This document shows, in pieces, positions 37,800 to 49,047 of a DNA stretch of 64,000 bases (position 1 is its first letter; each line of letters begins with the position of its first letter). The position numbers were made by a program, and so were the translations under genes. This stretch comes from Dolomedes plantarius (taxonomy: Eukaryota; Arthropoda; Arachnida; Araneae; Dolomedidae). Under the pieces are notes generated by a model. The model saw only the letters and a list, made by a program, of their open reading frames with translations, ran no database searches and was not told where the DNA came from. Location: contig OU015496.1 of NCBI GenBank assembly GCA_907164885.2, positions 578,221-642,220 on the forward strand, given 5' to 3'.

Positions 37800-38018
37800 T
37801 TAAGGTTCTCGATTTCTTATAAATTTCTAACAAATTTCATTTTTGTTGATTTTAAAATTTAGTATGAATTTAATTATAGAAAATACATTTTAGTGTTTTT
37901 TCTTTATGTCTTAAAAGGTCTCTTTAAGGAGAAGAAGCAGGAAGGGGGGCCGCAGAATGCGTGGAAAGCATTAAAGGGGGTCAGGACTCAGAAAAGGCCC
38001 AGTTACCCTGAATTAGAG

Positions 38019-38632
38019 TAATTCCGTCTTTCGAATTGCCGTCCCCTCGTAACTTGTCAGCTGTACTATGTAAAACTACTATGTACTATGTACTATTATG
38101 CTAAGGAGCCCATTGTACAGATAAAACCTGTAACCATAGTTGCTGGGTGTGCTGCAAATTATTTTCAATCACACCCAATGTTCAATAATTGTCTTAATCT
38201 AATGTTTATATTTCATTTAAATAAACACCAGCCTAAGACTGGGCTACGTAATGCCCAACACAGAACTCCATTCTGAATTTCTGTGTTTGGCATTAAAATG
38301 TCCATCTTTAGCAATCCAAACACGAAAGGTGATGGATCGTTCTTCCATCCAGTAAGCTTTTATGTGTAGGTTTGGCAAACTGAAATCTACAGTGATTACA
38401 AATGGGCACATTCAAAACGAGCAATTTATATAAACTCAGATGAAATGGTTCTTCTATTTTAATTAAAAGTTTTAAGTGTGTTATCACTGAAAAAGTAGAA
38501 TTTTATAATGGCAGTATTTTATTTCATTACGGCATTTGTTTATTATTAAATTTTCATAATATTTTTAGCCGTCACAAAAGTCTACAAACGCTCTAAAAAT
38601 AGCAGCATTCCAAAACATAAATTAAAATAAGA
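38019..38632. other. Spacer, nothing recognised
   Basis: AT-rich apart from a few repeats of CTATGTACTA around 38065-38095. A 62-codon frame at 38088-38276 has no recognisable feature. Confidence 0.5.
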
Positions 38633-38634
38633 TA

Positions 38635-39213
38635 CTGTCGGACCTCTATTTAACGAACCTCTATTTTGCGAACTTTTTCTTGGAACCAAGAACATTTTGC
38701 GAATTTCTTCGTAAAATAACCTCCAAATAGCGAAGTGCATTCTCTGTTTAACGAACTTTTTCTTGTGATCCATTATTTTTTTTTCCATCTTTCTCAAAAT
38801 ATTTCTGATCATTTCAAACTTATTCTTTCATTTAAAACATTTTATGGTGATCAATGGCATTTATCTGGTTTTACCAGTCGCCTAACTCAATATCATTAAA
38901 ATTCATTAATTTTAATATATAATTATTTTTTAATTGAAAATACAGTGTATTCCTGGACAATGTTTTGTTTTATTCTTGCTTTCCTTTAAGATTACTTTTT
39001 TATGGGTAAGATATATAAAACAAATATATATTAATTTACAAAATGAAGGTGTGATTAATTACTTTTTTTTTAATAATATTTAGTGTTTATGAATTTAAAA
39101 TCTGTTTTGTGTAGTTTGAAGTATTTTAAAAGGGGAATCTCTGTTTAACGACTTTTCCATATAACGAATTTTTTTGGGGGATTTAGCGACTTCGTTAAAT
39201 AGAGGTCCGACTG
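38635..39213. mobile_element. pogo/Tigger-like MITE, second family
   Basis: TA (38633-38634, 39214-39215) flanks CTGTCGGACCTCTATTTAAC and the inverted CAGTCGGACCTCTATTTAAC. The subterminal motif TTAACGAA/TTTGCGAA repeats inside both ends. 579 bp, non-coding. Sister copy at 48286-49047. Confidence 0.85.
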
Positions 39214-39394
39214 TATAACAATTTTTTATATTTTAAAGACTAATTGTATTTTAGTAAGGTGAATAAAAAGTTTCAAGCAATGAAGTTTCTCTTGTAACGA
39301 AAGCGTTTTAGTATTTTCTCGTCGTAAAAGTAGATGAGTTTTACATTAACGTACATATTTCATATATTTACCACTGTTGATTTTAGTTTCAAAT

Positions 39395-39722
39395 GCGCTC
39401 GGCCGGAAGTCTTCCAGACCAGGTCCACATACGCGAGCGGCCTGAGGGGTGCTGCTCCGGTTTATAATGGTACCACAAGTTTCGGAGTGCATTTGAACCA
39501 GGTGCCACCTTCATTTTAACCAAGAATCTGCAGGGGTAACATCTGGGGTGATCGTACACTCTCCCACCTTCCCTGACCTCATAGAGGAACTTTCCTTAAT
39601 ACGGATTTAACGTGCCACTCTCCGACCTAGACACGGAAGTATTCAATGGTAGTTGTCGAGATTTGATCAGAGCACCCTCCGCCAGGAAAGCCAGCGCGCT
39701 ACCACTAAGCTACCTTGGACCA
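39395..39722 (-). mobile_element. tRNA-derived SINE
   Basis: The minus strand begins at 39722 with a tRNA-like head. It has GGTCCAAGGTAGCTTAGTGG with an A-box (TAGCTTAGTGGTAGCG), then CTCTGATCAAATCTCG as a degenerate B-box about 35 bases on. The body includes GGCACGTTAAATCCGTATTA and TGGTACCATTATAAACC. A-box and B-box at tRNA spacing imply RNA polymerase III transcription, and retroposition would depend on a LINE. The 3' boundary is approximate. It shares its body with 49310-49550. Confidence 0.6.
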
Positions 39723-39832
39723 CTTCTTACTACTAAATAAATAAATAGGTCATGATAAATGAATAGGCTTTAATAAATAAAAGGTCTTTACCATTGCAAA
39801 ATATTTAGTCAATAACAAAATTCAACATACAA

Positions 39833-40731
39833 TCTATATACATAAAACAGTTCCGTAATTCACTGACTGACTGACTGACTGACATACAACGCACAAACCA
39901 AACCGCTGGACATAAAGGGCTGACATTTTGCATGTCGATTCTTCTTATAGTGTAGGGGTGCACTAAGAAAGATTTTTCAAAAATTCTTAGATTTTTTTAA
40001 AATTAAAATTTTAAGCTGTTTATTTAACTTTTTTACGTTTGCATTTAAAATAATAAATTGAGGGTTATAAAATTTATATCACGAGAAAGATCCTAAAAAA
40101 TCCTTTAAAATGAAATCTTTTTCGAATCTTTACCTGCATTTCCTGATTTTTCAGGAATTTTTAAAAATTAATTCTTAGAATTTAATTTATTAAATGTCGA
40201 TCACGTGATTTCTTTTTCTAGTACTTTAAATAAATTTATCGTCACGTGCATAACAACTAAATAGACAAAAGATATTTTTCTCCTTGATAATGCGGCAGAC
40301 GATTGGACATTATCCAAAAAAATATTAAAATACAGTAAAAGAATTGTTCTACAAACTGTACTATATTAACTGTACTATATTCTTTAGTATTCTTTATATT
40401 AGATTTAATTTGAATATTTTCTTTTACATTATTTTGTCTATAAAAATTTCCCTTACGATTTTCTTATAAAAAATTAAATATATATATATATTTTTTTTTA
40501 CATCAATTGTATACATTGGTCGTCGTATTTATTATATATAATATATATATATATATGCTTATTTATATATGTCTATCTTATTTCAGATTATAGGAGTATT
40601 AAATGGTCGCATCTGCCCTTTTAGTCATCTTAATTTTAAATATCTATATATCGTAAATATTTTTGTGAGCAGCTTAGCGCCTAAAATTTATTTACTCATT
40701 TTTGTTTCATATTTAGTAATTTACATTTGTA

Positions 40732-40821
<90 letters not shown>

Positions 40822-40918
40822 TATTTATTTATTTATTTATTTTTGGCATTAATTGCATACATTGACCGTTGTATTTACTTTGAATGTACTCCGTAGCGAA
40901 GTGCGGGTTTCCATCTAG
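39833..40918 (+). mobile_element. Helitron family 1, plus orientation
   Basis: Starts TCTATATACATAAAACAG at 39833 after A, with CTGACTGACTGAC behind it. The 3' end has the hairpin CCGTAGCGAAGTGCGG, GTTTCCAT and CTAG (40915-40918), followed by T. It is longer than the other copies because it keeps the AACTGTACTATATTC block, about 180 bases of unrelated-looking sequence at 40560-40735, a TA tract (about 40739-40818) and a TTTA run. Confidence 0.8.
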
Positions 40919-41560
40919 TCAACCATAAAGCATCATTTGAAAAACTAACAGATATTAATGTGATGTTTTATCATACAAGTGGATGATTATGAACAAGTAA
41001 TTTAAAAATTACTAAATAAGTTTTCAATTTCAGCGGATGTGTTTTAGTATTTCGATTCTTCATATTGTGACACCTGACCTTTCCGTTACAGCCTCTGCAT
41101 AAAAGAGAATACGCGAAAATAAATTAACTCTGATTCGCTTTAACAATTTTGCCAGAAATAATCCTTTTAAAAGCAGCAGAAATACAACACAGCCTTATTC
41201 AAATATTTCCTGTTGTGGGGGAGGATTATACAAATTCAATTTACTAATACGCAAATCTGATAATAAACAGAATCGAAGATTTCTATTGCTTTTGAGAACA
41301 GAAGCTAAAACGGTATTATTTATTTATCCAACGTTCTAAGAATTGAGAATTTTTCAATTAAAAGAGAACTTTTCAATAAAACACACAGATAAATCAATTA
41401 CTGGATTTGTACATGTTTATAGTTCATATTTGTTTTGATCCAGACTTATTTATGGGAGTAGGATGCGTTTTTATTATACAAGTCACATTTTGAAATTGAG
41501 AACTTTAATTCTATTTTAGAATGGTTGATTCAAGATAATATCTGCCTTAAAATTGAAATA
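40919..41560. other. Spacer, nothing recognised
   Basis: AT-rich, with no terminal repeats or frames of note. Confidence 0.5.
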
Positions 41561-42411
41561 TACGCTGTTCGCCATTAAAAATGCAACACCATGAAGGAGG
41601 GAGGATACAAAAGTTAAATTTGCATGAATGGAAGAAGATGCTGGGATATGCAGATGATTAGCATTTAAGCGCAATCGAACGACGAAGTCGGGAGAAATGG
41701 CATTTGAATGTTGGTTGTTTGTGAGAAGATCTTGTTATGCCTCGTATAAGAAGGAGAAACGGCTACCAGCACTTGTCGGAATTCAAAAGTGACAAGATCG
41801 TGGCCTATCGAGAGTGCGGTTTATCGTTCCGCGATTTTGCTACTTGCATGGTCGGAATCTACCAACTGTCACGCGAATATGGAATCGACGGGTTCAGGAC
41901 GGCACTACTGAGCGCCATGCAGGATCTCAATGGCCTCCCACCACTAACGCCCGAGATGACAGACATGTTGTCAGGTCGGCCTTGCATGATCGTACAGCCA
42001 CATCACGCACTTGAGTCAGGAAATGGGTTTGTTTGAAGCACGACAATTATCCACACGGACATTGCGACGACGTCTGAAGCAGCCCGGACTGTCTGCATGA
42101 AGACCAATATTGCGGCTTACCTTGACACTACAGCATAGAGACGCGCGGCGACTGTGCTGCGCCCAACGACAAAACTGGATATAGGATTGACCTTCTGTCT
42201 TCTTTTCAGACGAGTCCCGGTTCAGCGTGCAGCATCACGATGGGCGTATCCGTGTCTGGAGGCTCCGATGAGAACACACGGAGCCTGCTTGCATTCGATA
42301 TACTCATACGGGCATTGCACCTGGTGTGATGGTATGGGCTGCCTTTGGGTACACGACACGAACACCTCGTCGGTAATCTGAACAGCCAGCGTTGCATTTC
42401 TCAGATATTAA

Positions 42412-43136
42412 GGGGACAGTGGACCTTCAAACCTAACTTTATTTGTTTTGAATGGATTTATTTGCTTGAAATTTAAATATGTGATTAGTACCATAGATCT
42501 GTAAAAGTGGTTAAAATGTAAAGATGAAATATTAATAATTTATGAATTATGAATTATTAATTATATCAAAAATTGGCCTCATTAAAAATGTTCCGTGCGC
42601 ATTTCTTTTGCATATAATATGGTAATTTTTTATTTACAGGATACCTTATAGTACTAACAATAAACTTATCGCTTATTTTAAGCATTCATTAAAAATAATA
42701 AAGAGAAAAATAATAATAATAGTGAAAACACCCTTTTTATGACGCAAAATACCTATAAATCATCATTTCAGGTACAAAATTTAAAAATTCTGAGCTACGA
42801 AGAATAATTTTTTTAATAAGATTTATTTAATATACACTTAAGTATATAAAGCTCAAAATTCAAAGCAATACGATCATTAGAAATACGCCCGGAGCAGTTT
42901 GAATATTCGTACGACACGAAAATTTTTATTTTGAGAAAAACACATTTAAAGTTATTGCTATTAGTAACCACATAATATCTAAATTAAATACAAATGCCTA
43001 TAACTAGGAAAGTAATCACAGATATTAAAAATTCTTTTCGCAACACATTCCTACTCGTCCGTAGTTTCACAATTCAATAAAATTAAAAAATCCAATTTTT
43101 GGACAAATTTCACAATTTTGAAAGTCCACTGTCCTC
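42412..43136. mobile_element. TTAA MITE, subfamily a, second copy
   Basis: TTAA at 42408-42411, left tip GGGGACAGTGGACCTTCAAA, right tip inverted GAGGACAGTGGACTTTCAAA ending at 43136. 725 bp, collinear with 37074-37799. Its right-hand TTAA is split by the Harbinger MITE. Confidence 0.85.
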
Positions 43137-43139
43137 TTA

Positions 43140-43330
43140 GGGCCTGTTCACATAGAAGTCCGTTGCGTTGCGTTGCGTTAAGGGAAAGATGACGTTGAGA
43201 CGAAAATAAACCAATGATAGGCGTTAAAAATTTCATTGCTAATCGTTTGGAGGCCTATGATTGGTTTATTTTCGTCTCAACGTCATCTTTTCCTTAACGC
43301 AACGCAACGGACTCCTATGTGAACAGGCCC
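43140..43330. mobile_element. PIF/Harbinger-like MITE in the TTAA between two MITEs
   Basis: TTA (43137-43139 and 43331-43333) flanks a 191-bp near-perfect palindrome with tips GGGCCTGTTCACATAGAAGT. The arms pair through TTGCGTTGCGTT / AACGCAACGCAA and ACCAATGATAGGCG / GGCCTATGATTGGT. Confidence 0.8.
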
Positions 43331-43334
43331 TTAA

Positions 43335-44002
43335 GGGAACAAGGGGCCTTTAACCTCTCTCTTTTTCATTTTTCAGTATTTTACTCTCATGCACAAAATG
43401 AGAATAATTAATATTTTTACTACTACGTTGAAGATACTTAGAATTCACAAATAAGTATTTTGTGTGTGAAAGAATAGGACTTTTCTTTCAAAAAAATTCT
43501 TCAAAAATGCTAGAAATTTTCAAAATGCTCCCTGTGCATTACTTTTCTTCTGATTTCTTCCAAATCTCTCAGGACTGTTAATTGAAGTGTTTTCCACAAA
43601 CCTGTGCATCCTTCTCTGAAACCACAAATATTTTTCAAATTTATAAATCATGAAAAAAAACACATAAAAGAAAACAACGGGCAGATTAAACAATAATTAT
43701 TTATGCCTCCAAATTCCTACAAAAAAAAATCATCGCATAATTCTGTTTATTTATGTACGGTAAACTTATATTAAAAAAATTAAGGGTTTAAAATGATTTG
43801 GAATGCACATGGGGCATTTTGAAAAATGATACAAAATTTTGAAAATTGTTTTGAAAACCAGGCATTATTCTGCCAAAAAAAATTCTTATTTTTAATTCTA
43901 AGGGTCTTGGTAAAAAAGAATACAAATTATTCTCTTTTTTTCTGTAAATAGAGTTAAGAATTGAAAATTGAAAAATTCGAGGTTGAGGGTCCATTGTCCC
44001 CA
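43335..44002. mobile_element. TTAA MITE, subfamily b, second copy
   Basis: Follows the TTAA reconstructed from 43331-43334 and ends before TTAA 44003-44006. Tips are GGGAACAAGGGGCCTTTAAC and, inverted, TGGGGACAATGGACCCTCAA. Body collinear with 11113-11777. Confidence 0.75.
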
Positions 44003-44673
44003 TTAAGGCCGTTAGCTGTGCCCTATCTTCGATGCCTTGGAGACGTCATCTTTCAACAAGATAACGCAAGACCTCGTGTTGCCCGTCGTTTCCTGACCTA
44101 CCACGACACAGAGGGTGTTCGACTGTTGCCCTGGCCTCCACGTTCTCCAGATCTCTCACCCATTGAAATCGTCTGGTCATGGGTTGCTGATAGAGAGGGC
44201 CGGTACCGCCCTCCAGCCACTACGATTGATGAAGTGTGGCATAGACTTGAAGCAGCACTTGCCCGTATCAATGATCCAAGCCTAGTTCGACCGAATGCCT
44301 AACCGGGTTAGAGCCGTTTTAGCTGCCATAGGCGGCAGCTGTGAGTACTCATTTCGGATCCTGTATACCCCCTAATTGCGTACAAATTCAATCATGTTTT
44401 CTTCCTAATATGCTGTATACGTACAATAAAAAAACTTTAGCTATTTGCTTTCCTTCCTGGTGTTGCAGTTTTAATGGCCAGCAGTGAAAATCTATATATT
44501 TAAGTTCCTAAGCCGACTTTTTGGGCAGTCCGTGAGAGAACATCCTTTTACTTCATTTTGGCCTTAAACGAAAAATTGTGATCTGTAGATTTGCTAAATT
44601 TGGTTTTTGTAAGCACAATTTCTATTAATTAACGATAATTTACAATTGAAAATTAACTTCTGCGCATGCTCAT

Positions 44674-46761
44674 TAGGGTGGTTCGAAAAAATCGATTTTT
44701 TTATTTCGGAATCGCGTTACCTCTCAAAAGTTGTAGTTTGGTATCCTCAATTGGGGAAAAATTAAAAAAAAATTCTAAGTTGACATCTTCAGTTCGCGCA
44801 TGAGGCTGAAAGTTTGAAAAAATATGTTAAAAATTGAAATTTTCAAAAAATAACAAAATTAGTTTTTTTTTTTTTTGTAATTTTGTATAATGAAACAGCC
44901 ATAAATTGTCAGTATATAGCTTAGTTTCAACCTAAAAATAAAATTACAACTTTTAGATGATATATTCCGTTCGCGCGTGAGGCTTAAAATTTGAAAAAAA
45001 TATCAAAAACTGAACAACAGTAACTTACCGGCAAGTGCTAAGTTGGCGCCGCGCCGTCGCATTCTTATTCCACCGCCGACTTGATAAATGAAGGAGATAT
45101 TTCTCTAGTAATAGATAAGAGTAAGATCAGACGAGAAAAACATAAAATTCGATACTCTTTACAATCAGACTCTCCAAATGTAGAGTTACATGGACTGTAT
45201 TTTGACGGGAGAAAAGATAACACTTATTATCGGGAAAAGAATTGCAACAAAATGTATCGCAGAATAAAGAAAGAGGAGCACATGAGCTTGGTTCAAGAGC
45301 CTGGTGGAAAGTATCTGGGACATTTGACACCTCCAAGGGCCACTGGAAGTGAAATAGGTAATAGCATCTTTTGCTATTTATAAAACAATAACTTTGATTA
45401 TGTTAAGTATGTTGCAATTGGATGTGACGGAACAGCGACTAACACAGGATGGAAAAACGGTGTTATTTGTAACCTTGAGCTTAAACTTGGTAGTCCTTTA
45501 CAATGGTTTATATGTTTATTACATTTCAACGAACTTCCGTTCAGACATTTGTTTGAAAGTGTAGATGGTGATACTACAGGACCCACAAGTTTCTCAGGAC
45601 AAATTAGCAAGAAGTTGACTGACTGTGAAAAACTCCCTGTTGCTAATTTTGAAACGATTAATAGCGAGGAGATAAATGTGACCAAAACTGACTTAGACAA
45701 GGACCAACAGTATTTACTTAATATTTATCGAAGAGTCAAGACAGGAGAGTGTGTGCAAGATCTTGCTGTTAAAGATCCTGGTCCTCTTAGTAACACTAGG
45801 TGGTTAACTTGTGCAAATAGGATCTTAAGACTATATATTTCCAAAGTAAAACATTCTGACGAAATTAAACTGCTGGTCAGCTATATTATGAAGATATACG
45901 CTCCAGTATGGTTTGGAATTAAAATGCATCCCTCTGTAAAGTTTGGAGCAGTTCACGTGTTTAAATTAGTACAGAAGACAAGACAGCTTCCTGACAGGGT
46001 ACGTAAAATAATTGATCCTGTCATTCAGAAGAATGCGTATTTTTGTCATCCTGAAAATCTTTTAATTTCAATGGTACTAGATGAGAGAGTGCATGTAAGA
46101 CAGCTAGCTTTTCGAAGATTGCTAAAAGCAAGAAAACAAGAACCAAAAGGGAAATCGGTGCGAACTTTTCAACCACCGACCATCAATTTTGCAGCTTCAA
46201 ATTACATTGAACTTATTGATTGGTCCAAGTGCAAACTTACACCTCCAATAATGAGCAATGTGTCAACGCAAAGCCTAAAAGAACTTATTAATACTAATGT
46301 TCTCCCAGAGTTCGAGCTAATTAAATTTCCTTGCCACACGCAAAGTGTCGAAAGAATTGTAAAGCTCGTAACAGAATCTTGTACTAAAGTATGTGGAGAA
46401 GAGAACAGGCATGGTTTAATAAGGAAAAAATATGTTAAAAATATGTTTGTTTAGCCCAATTTAAGGCGTATGCGCAAATAAAGATATTATGTAAAAGCTA
46501 TAAAATATTTTTTTAGGTTGAAACTACGCTATATACTGACAATTTATGGTTTTTGCATTCTACAAAATTACAAAAAAACTAATTTTGTTATTTTTTGAAA
46601 ATTTCAATTTTTAACATATTTTTTCGAACTTTCAGCCTCATGCGAGAACTGAAGATGTCAACTTAGAATTTTTTTTTTCCCAATTGAGGATACCAAACTA
46701 CAACTTTTGAGAGGTAACGCGATACCAAAATAAAAAAAATCGATTTTTTCGAACCACCCTA
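44674..46761 (+). mobile_element. Divergent hAT-like element with very long TIRs
   Basis: 8-bp duplication ATGCTCAT (44666-44673, 46762-46769). Tips are TAGGGTGGTTCGAAAAAATC and its inverse. The inverted arms extend roughly 260 bp (about 44674-44945 against 46500-46761), far longer than the 10-30 bp usual in hAT, and pair through GTTGTAGTTTGGTATCCTC and AATTGTCAGTATATAGC. The interior carries a transposase-like frame. The TAGGG tip and 8-bp duplication support hAT, and the protein keeps a CxxH and an RW motif. P and other 8-bp superfamilies are not fully excluded. Confidence 0.7.
45042..46454 (+). pseudogene. hAT-like transposase with one in-frame stop
   Basis: One frame runs from after a TAA at 45039 to TAG at 46452-46454, broken only by TAA at 45381-45383. 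The sequence on both sides of that stop belongs together. No convincing start codon was found, so the N-terminus may be lost or in an upstream exon. Motifs in order: HGLYFDGRKDNT, AIGCDGTATNTGWKNG (first Asp, codon 45426), CLLHFNELPFRHLF (CxxH at 45513), NTRWLTCANRILRLY (RW), HPENLLISMVLDE, and FPCHTQSVERIVKLV near the end (possible catalytic Glu, like the ER of the hAT C-terminal region). I know this protein type as a widespread uncharacterised family in arthropods and cnidarians. Linking it to hAT is my inference from the motifs and the 8-bp duplication. Confidence 0.6.
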
Positions 46762-46769
46762 ATGCTCAT

Positions 46770-47940
46770 TGGCATGTTTAAATCTAGCTTTAGAAACTCT
46801 CCGTTTTTGCGCATGCTCAGTGACATGGTTTAAATACAAACACGTTTATTCCGAGAAGTCTCTCTAGATCTTTCTCTGCCATTTTTATTTTTATGATAAT
46901 TATGTTTGTGAAATATAAGATTTAACCTGGTGGAAATTTTTTATTTCGCGCTGTTTAATGAGCGATAATTTACAATTAAAAAACATTGGTTTCTGCGCAT
47001 GCTCAATGACATTTTTAAATCTGGCTTTAGATACTCACTAAGCACAAGGCCGCTTTAGCTTTATCATTTGTTTCTGCGCATTATTATGATTTTCCACTTT
47101 TGGCAACGATGTTTTGGGTATAATTTGTGTATTAGTGCTTTTATTTACTGTCTAGCCGTCCTGTTTTGACGGTTACCAACTAGTGTAGATATAAATTGCT
47201 GTCCTACTAGTAGATTTCTCTCTGATGATCCTTTCTATTATTTCATTAAATAAGGCTGTAATATTTTAATACTTAAGTGTGTGAAACACTTGTGTAACGA
47301 ATGTAACCTGGTTAAATATAAATTTAAGATCTTTTAATTTTTTTTCTGTACTTAAAATGTTTATCAAGTTCTGATAGTAGAACATAAACATACTTAATAG
47401 TGAAAAAATAGATCAGGAGGGAAAAAACCTTCGTTTTGCATATTCTATAGGGAAAAAATAGGCACAGTTAGTATTTCGCAGGCCCAAACAGACTTCATCA
47501 GAAGCCAAGGTACAAATCATTCGTTATTCAAGCAATATTGCCACAAAAATCGTTTTTCGTCGATAATTTTACGCGGCTAAATATTTATTTTTCCGACCCA
47601 TTTTACACGAATTCCTGAAAGTTCGCTCTACCTTCAAAATTCGAATACATGCTTTAACTTATTTTATAATAAATATTCTGTGGTTTTTTCATTTATTCTC
47701 TGAGTTTTCATAATGAAAATCCAGGTTTGACACAAAGGAATAACTGATAAGCGCGCTGGTCTGCGATATTAAATCTGAAGTCAAAGATATTCTTTTTCAG
47801 TTATGAGACGACGGTTGCCTCTACGACACATAAATCAATATATCTGTACGTTGGAATAAAAAGTGCCAAAGTCCATTTTAATCAAAAGTCAGTTCATCGA
47901 TGTCAGAACATCAATTTGATTTAAGGATTTTTTTAAATCT
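46770..47940. other. Spacer with repeated GCGCATGCTCA motifs
   Basis: The string TGCGCATGCTCA occurs at about 44661, 46812 and 46997, followed by TGACAT and a TTTAAAT-type block at the last two, so a short unit seems to be repeated. The hAT-like element used one of them as target. Beyond about 47050 nothing was recognised. Confidence 0.5.
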
Positions 47941-47942
47941 TA

Positions 47943-48190
47943 GGACATTGGCCCTTTTCATTGGCCCTTTGATATTGGGCCTTTTTGAGGATATTGGCTC
48001 TTTCCATTGGCCCTTTGATATTGGCTCTTTTTGATGATATTGGCTCTTTTCATTGGCCCTTTGATATTTGCCCTTTTTGAGGATATTGGCTCTTTTCATT
48101 GGCCCTTTGATATTTGCCCTTTTTGAGGATATTGGCTCTTTTCATTGGCCCTTTGATATTGGCCCTTTTTGAGGATATTGGCTCTTTTGA
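47943..48190. repeat. 46-bp minisatellite, about five units
   Basis: A unit of about 46 bases built from CATTGGCCCTTTGATATTGG and CTTTTTGAGGATATTGGCTC is repeated in tandem, with single-base variants (CTTTTTGATGATATTGG in the second unit). Each unit is itself made of two or three related TTGGCYCTTT blocks. The minus-strand frame over it is a by-product of the repetition. Confidence 0.85.
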
Positions 48191-48285
48191 CAATTAATGT
48201 ATATCCTACCCTGATTTCTCTCGTGTAGTTCACTCAAATTTCAAAGTTTGGACATTGGCCTTTTTTGTTCCAAGTTAGAGATATA

Positions 48286-49047
48286 CAGTCGGACCTCTAT
48301 TTAACGAACCTGTATGTTGCGAATTTCTCTACTTTGCGAACTTTTCCTTGGAACCAAGAACGTTTTGCGAATTTCTTCGTAAAATAACCTCCAAATAGCG
48401 AAGTGCATTCTATTTTTAACGAACTTTTTCCTGTGATTCAATATTTTTTTCTCCCTATTTCTCAAAATATTTCTGAACGTTTCAAACTAATTCTTTCTTT
48501 TAACACATTTAACACATTAACTTTCTTTTAACACGTTCCGACGCGGATTACAGTTTGAAGAAAATACGCCTGAAGGGGTTTTGGTGCATTGCAAAGATGC
48601 GAGACGTATTATGAGATAAAGCACTTTTTCAAACAAAAAACTCGAAATTAGCAAACTTTACCAATAATTAAATTTAAGGACGCATGTGGTAATGTATGCT
48701 TAAAACTACTTGTTATAGGAAATGCGATAATGTCATTAAAATTCATTAATTTTAATATAATTTTTTAAATTGAAAATACAGTGTATTCTCGGACAATGTT
48801 TTGTTTTATTCTTGTTTTCCTTGCAGATTTCTGTTTGAGGAGTAAGATATATAAAACAAATAGACATTAATTTACAAAATAAAGGTGTGAGTAATTACTT
48901 TTATTAATAATATTTAGTGTTTATTAATTTAAAATATGTCTTGTGTAGTTTAAAGTATTTTAAAAGGTAAATCTCTATTTAACGAATTTTCCATACAACG
49001 AACTTTTTTTCGGGATTTAGCGACTTCGTTAAATCGAGGTCCGACTG
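48286..49047. mobile_element. pogo/Tigger-like MITE, second family, longer copy
   Basis: TA at 48284-48285 and 49048-49049. Tips are CAGTCGGACCTCTATTTAAC and the inverted CAGTCGGACCTCGATTTAAC. It matches 38635-39213 at both ends but has a different and longer centre (about 48500-48730, 762 bp in total), so the two derive from different internal deletions or a later insertion. Confidence 0.85.

Larger units (their letters stand above)
35756..38010. mobile_element. Decayed hAT-type element carrying two insertions
   Basis: The left tip CAGGAGTTCTCAACCTGTGG is typical of hAT elements. A candidate right end reads on the minus strand CAGGGTAACTGGGCCTTTTC. The flanks ATTTAGAG (35748-35755) and AATTAGAG (38011-38018) match at 7 of 8 bases. 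A chimeric Helitron (36157-36968) and a TTAA MITE (37074-37799) lie inside. No transposase frame is left. The right boundary is an inference from weak similarity. Confidence 0.4.
41737..44375 (+). pseudogene. Tc1-family transposase, degraded and interrupted
   Basis: Begins at the ATG of MPRIRRRNGYQHLSEF, related to the start of the intact transposase (SEFDRGRIVAYRDCGLSFRE against SEFKSDKIVAYRECGLSFRD). Several frameshifts follow (near 41840-42030 and beyond). The middle still shows traces of the DESRF and HHDGRIRVWR regions near 42210-42260. The MITE stack is inserted after NSQRCISQIL. The C-terminal part resumes with IFQQDNARPRVA and LSPIEIVWSW, carrying the second Asp and the Glu. A last frameshift near 44290 precedes the natural end at TAA 44373-44375. 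Non-functional and older than the two 1409-bp copies. Confidence 0.8.
41563..44486 (+). mobile_element. Fossil Tc1-type element with three stacked MITEs
   Basis: The left tip follows TA (41561-41562) and reads CGCTGTTCGCCATTAAAAAT with GCAACACC. The right tip inverted reads CACTGCTGGCCATTAAAACT with GCAACACC, followed by AA where TA is expected. Without the insertions the element would be about 1.3 kb. The MITEs occupy 42412-44002 and separate the transposase gene into two parts. Confidence 0.8.
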
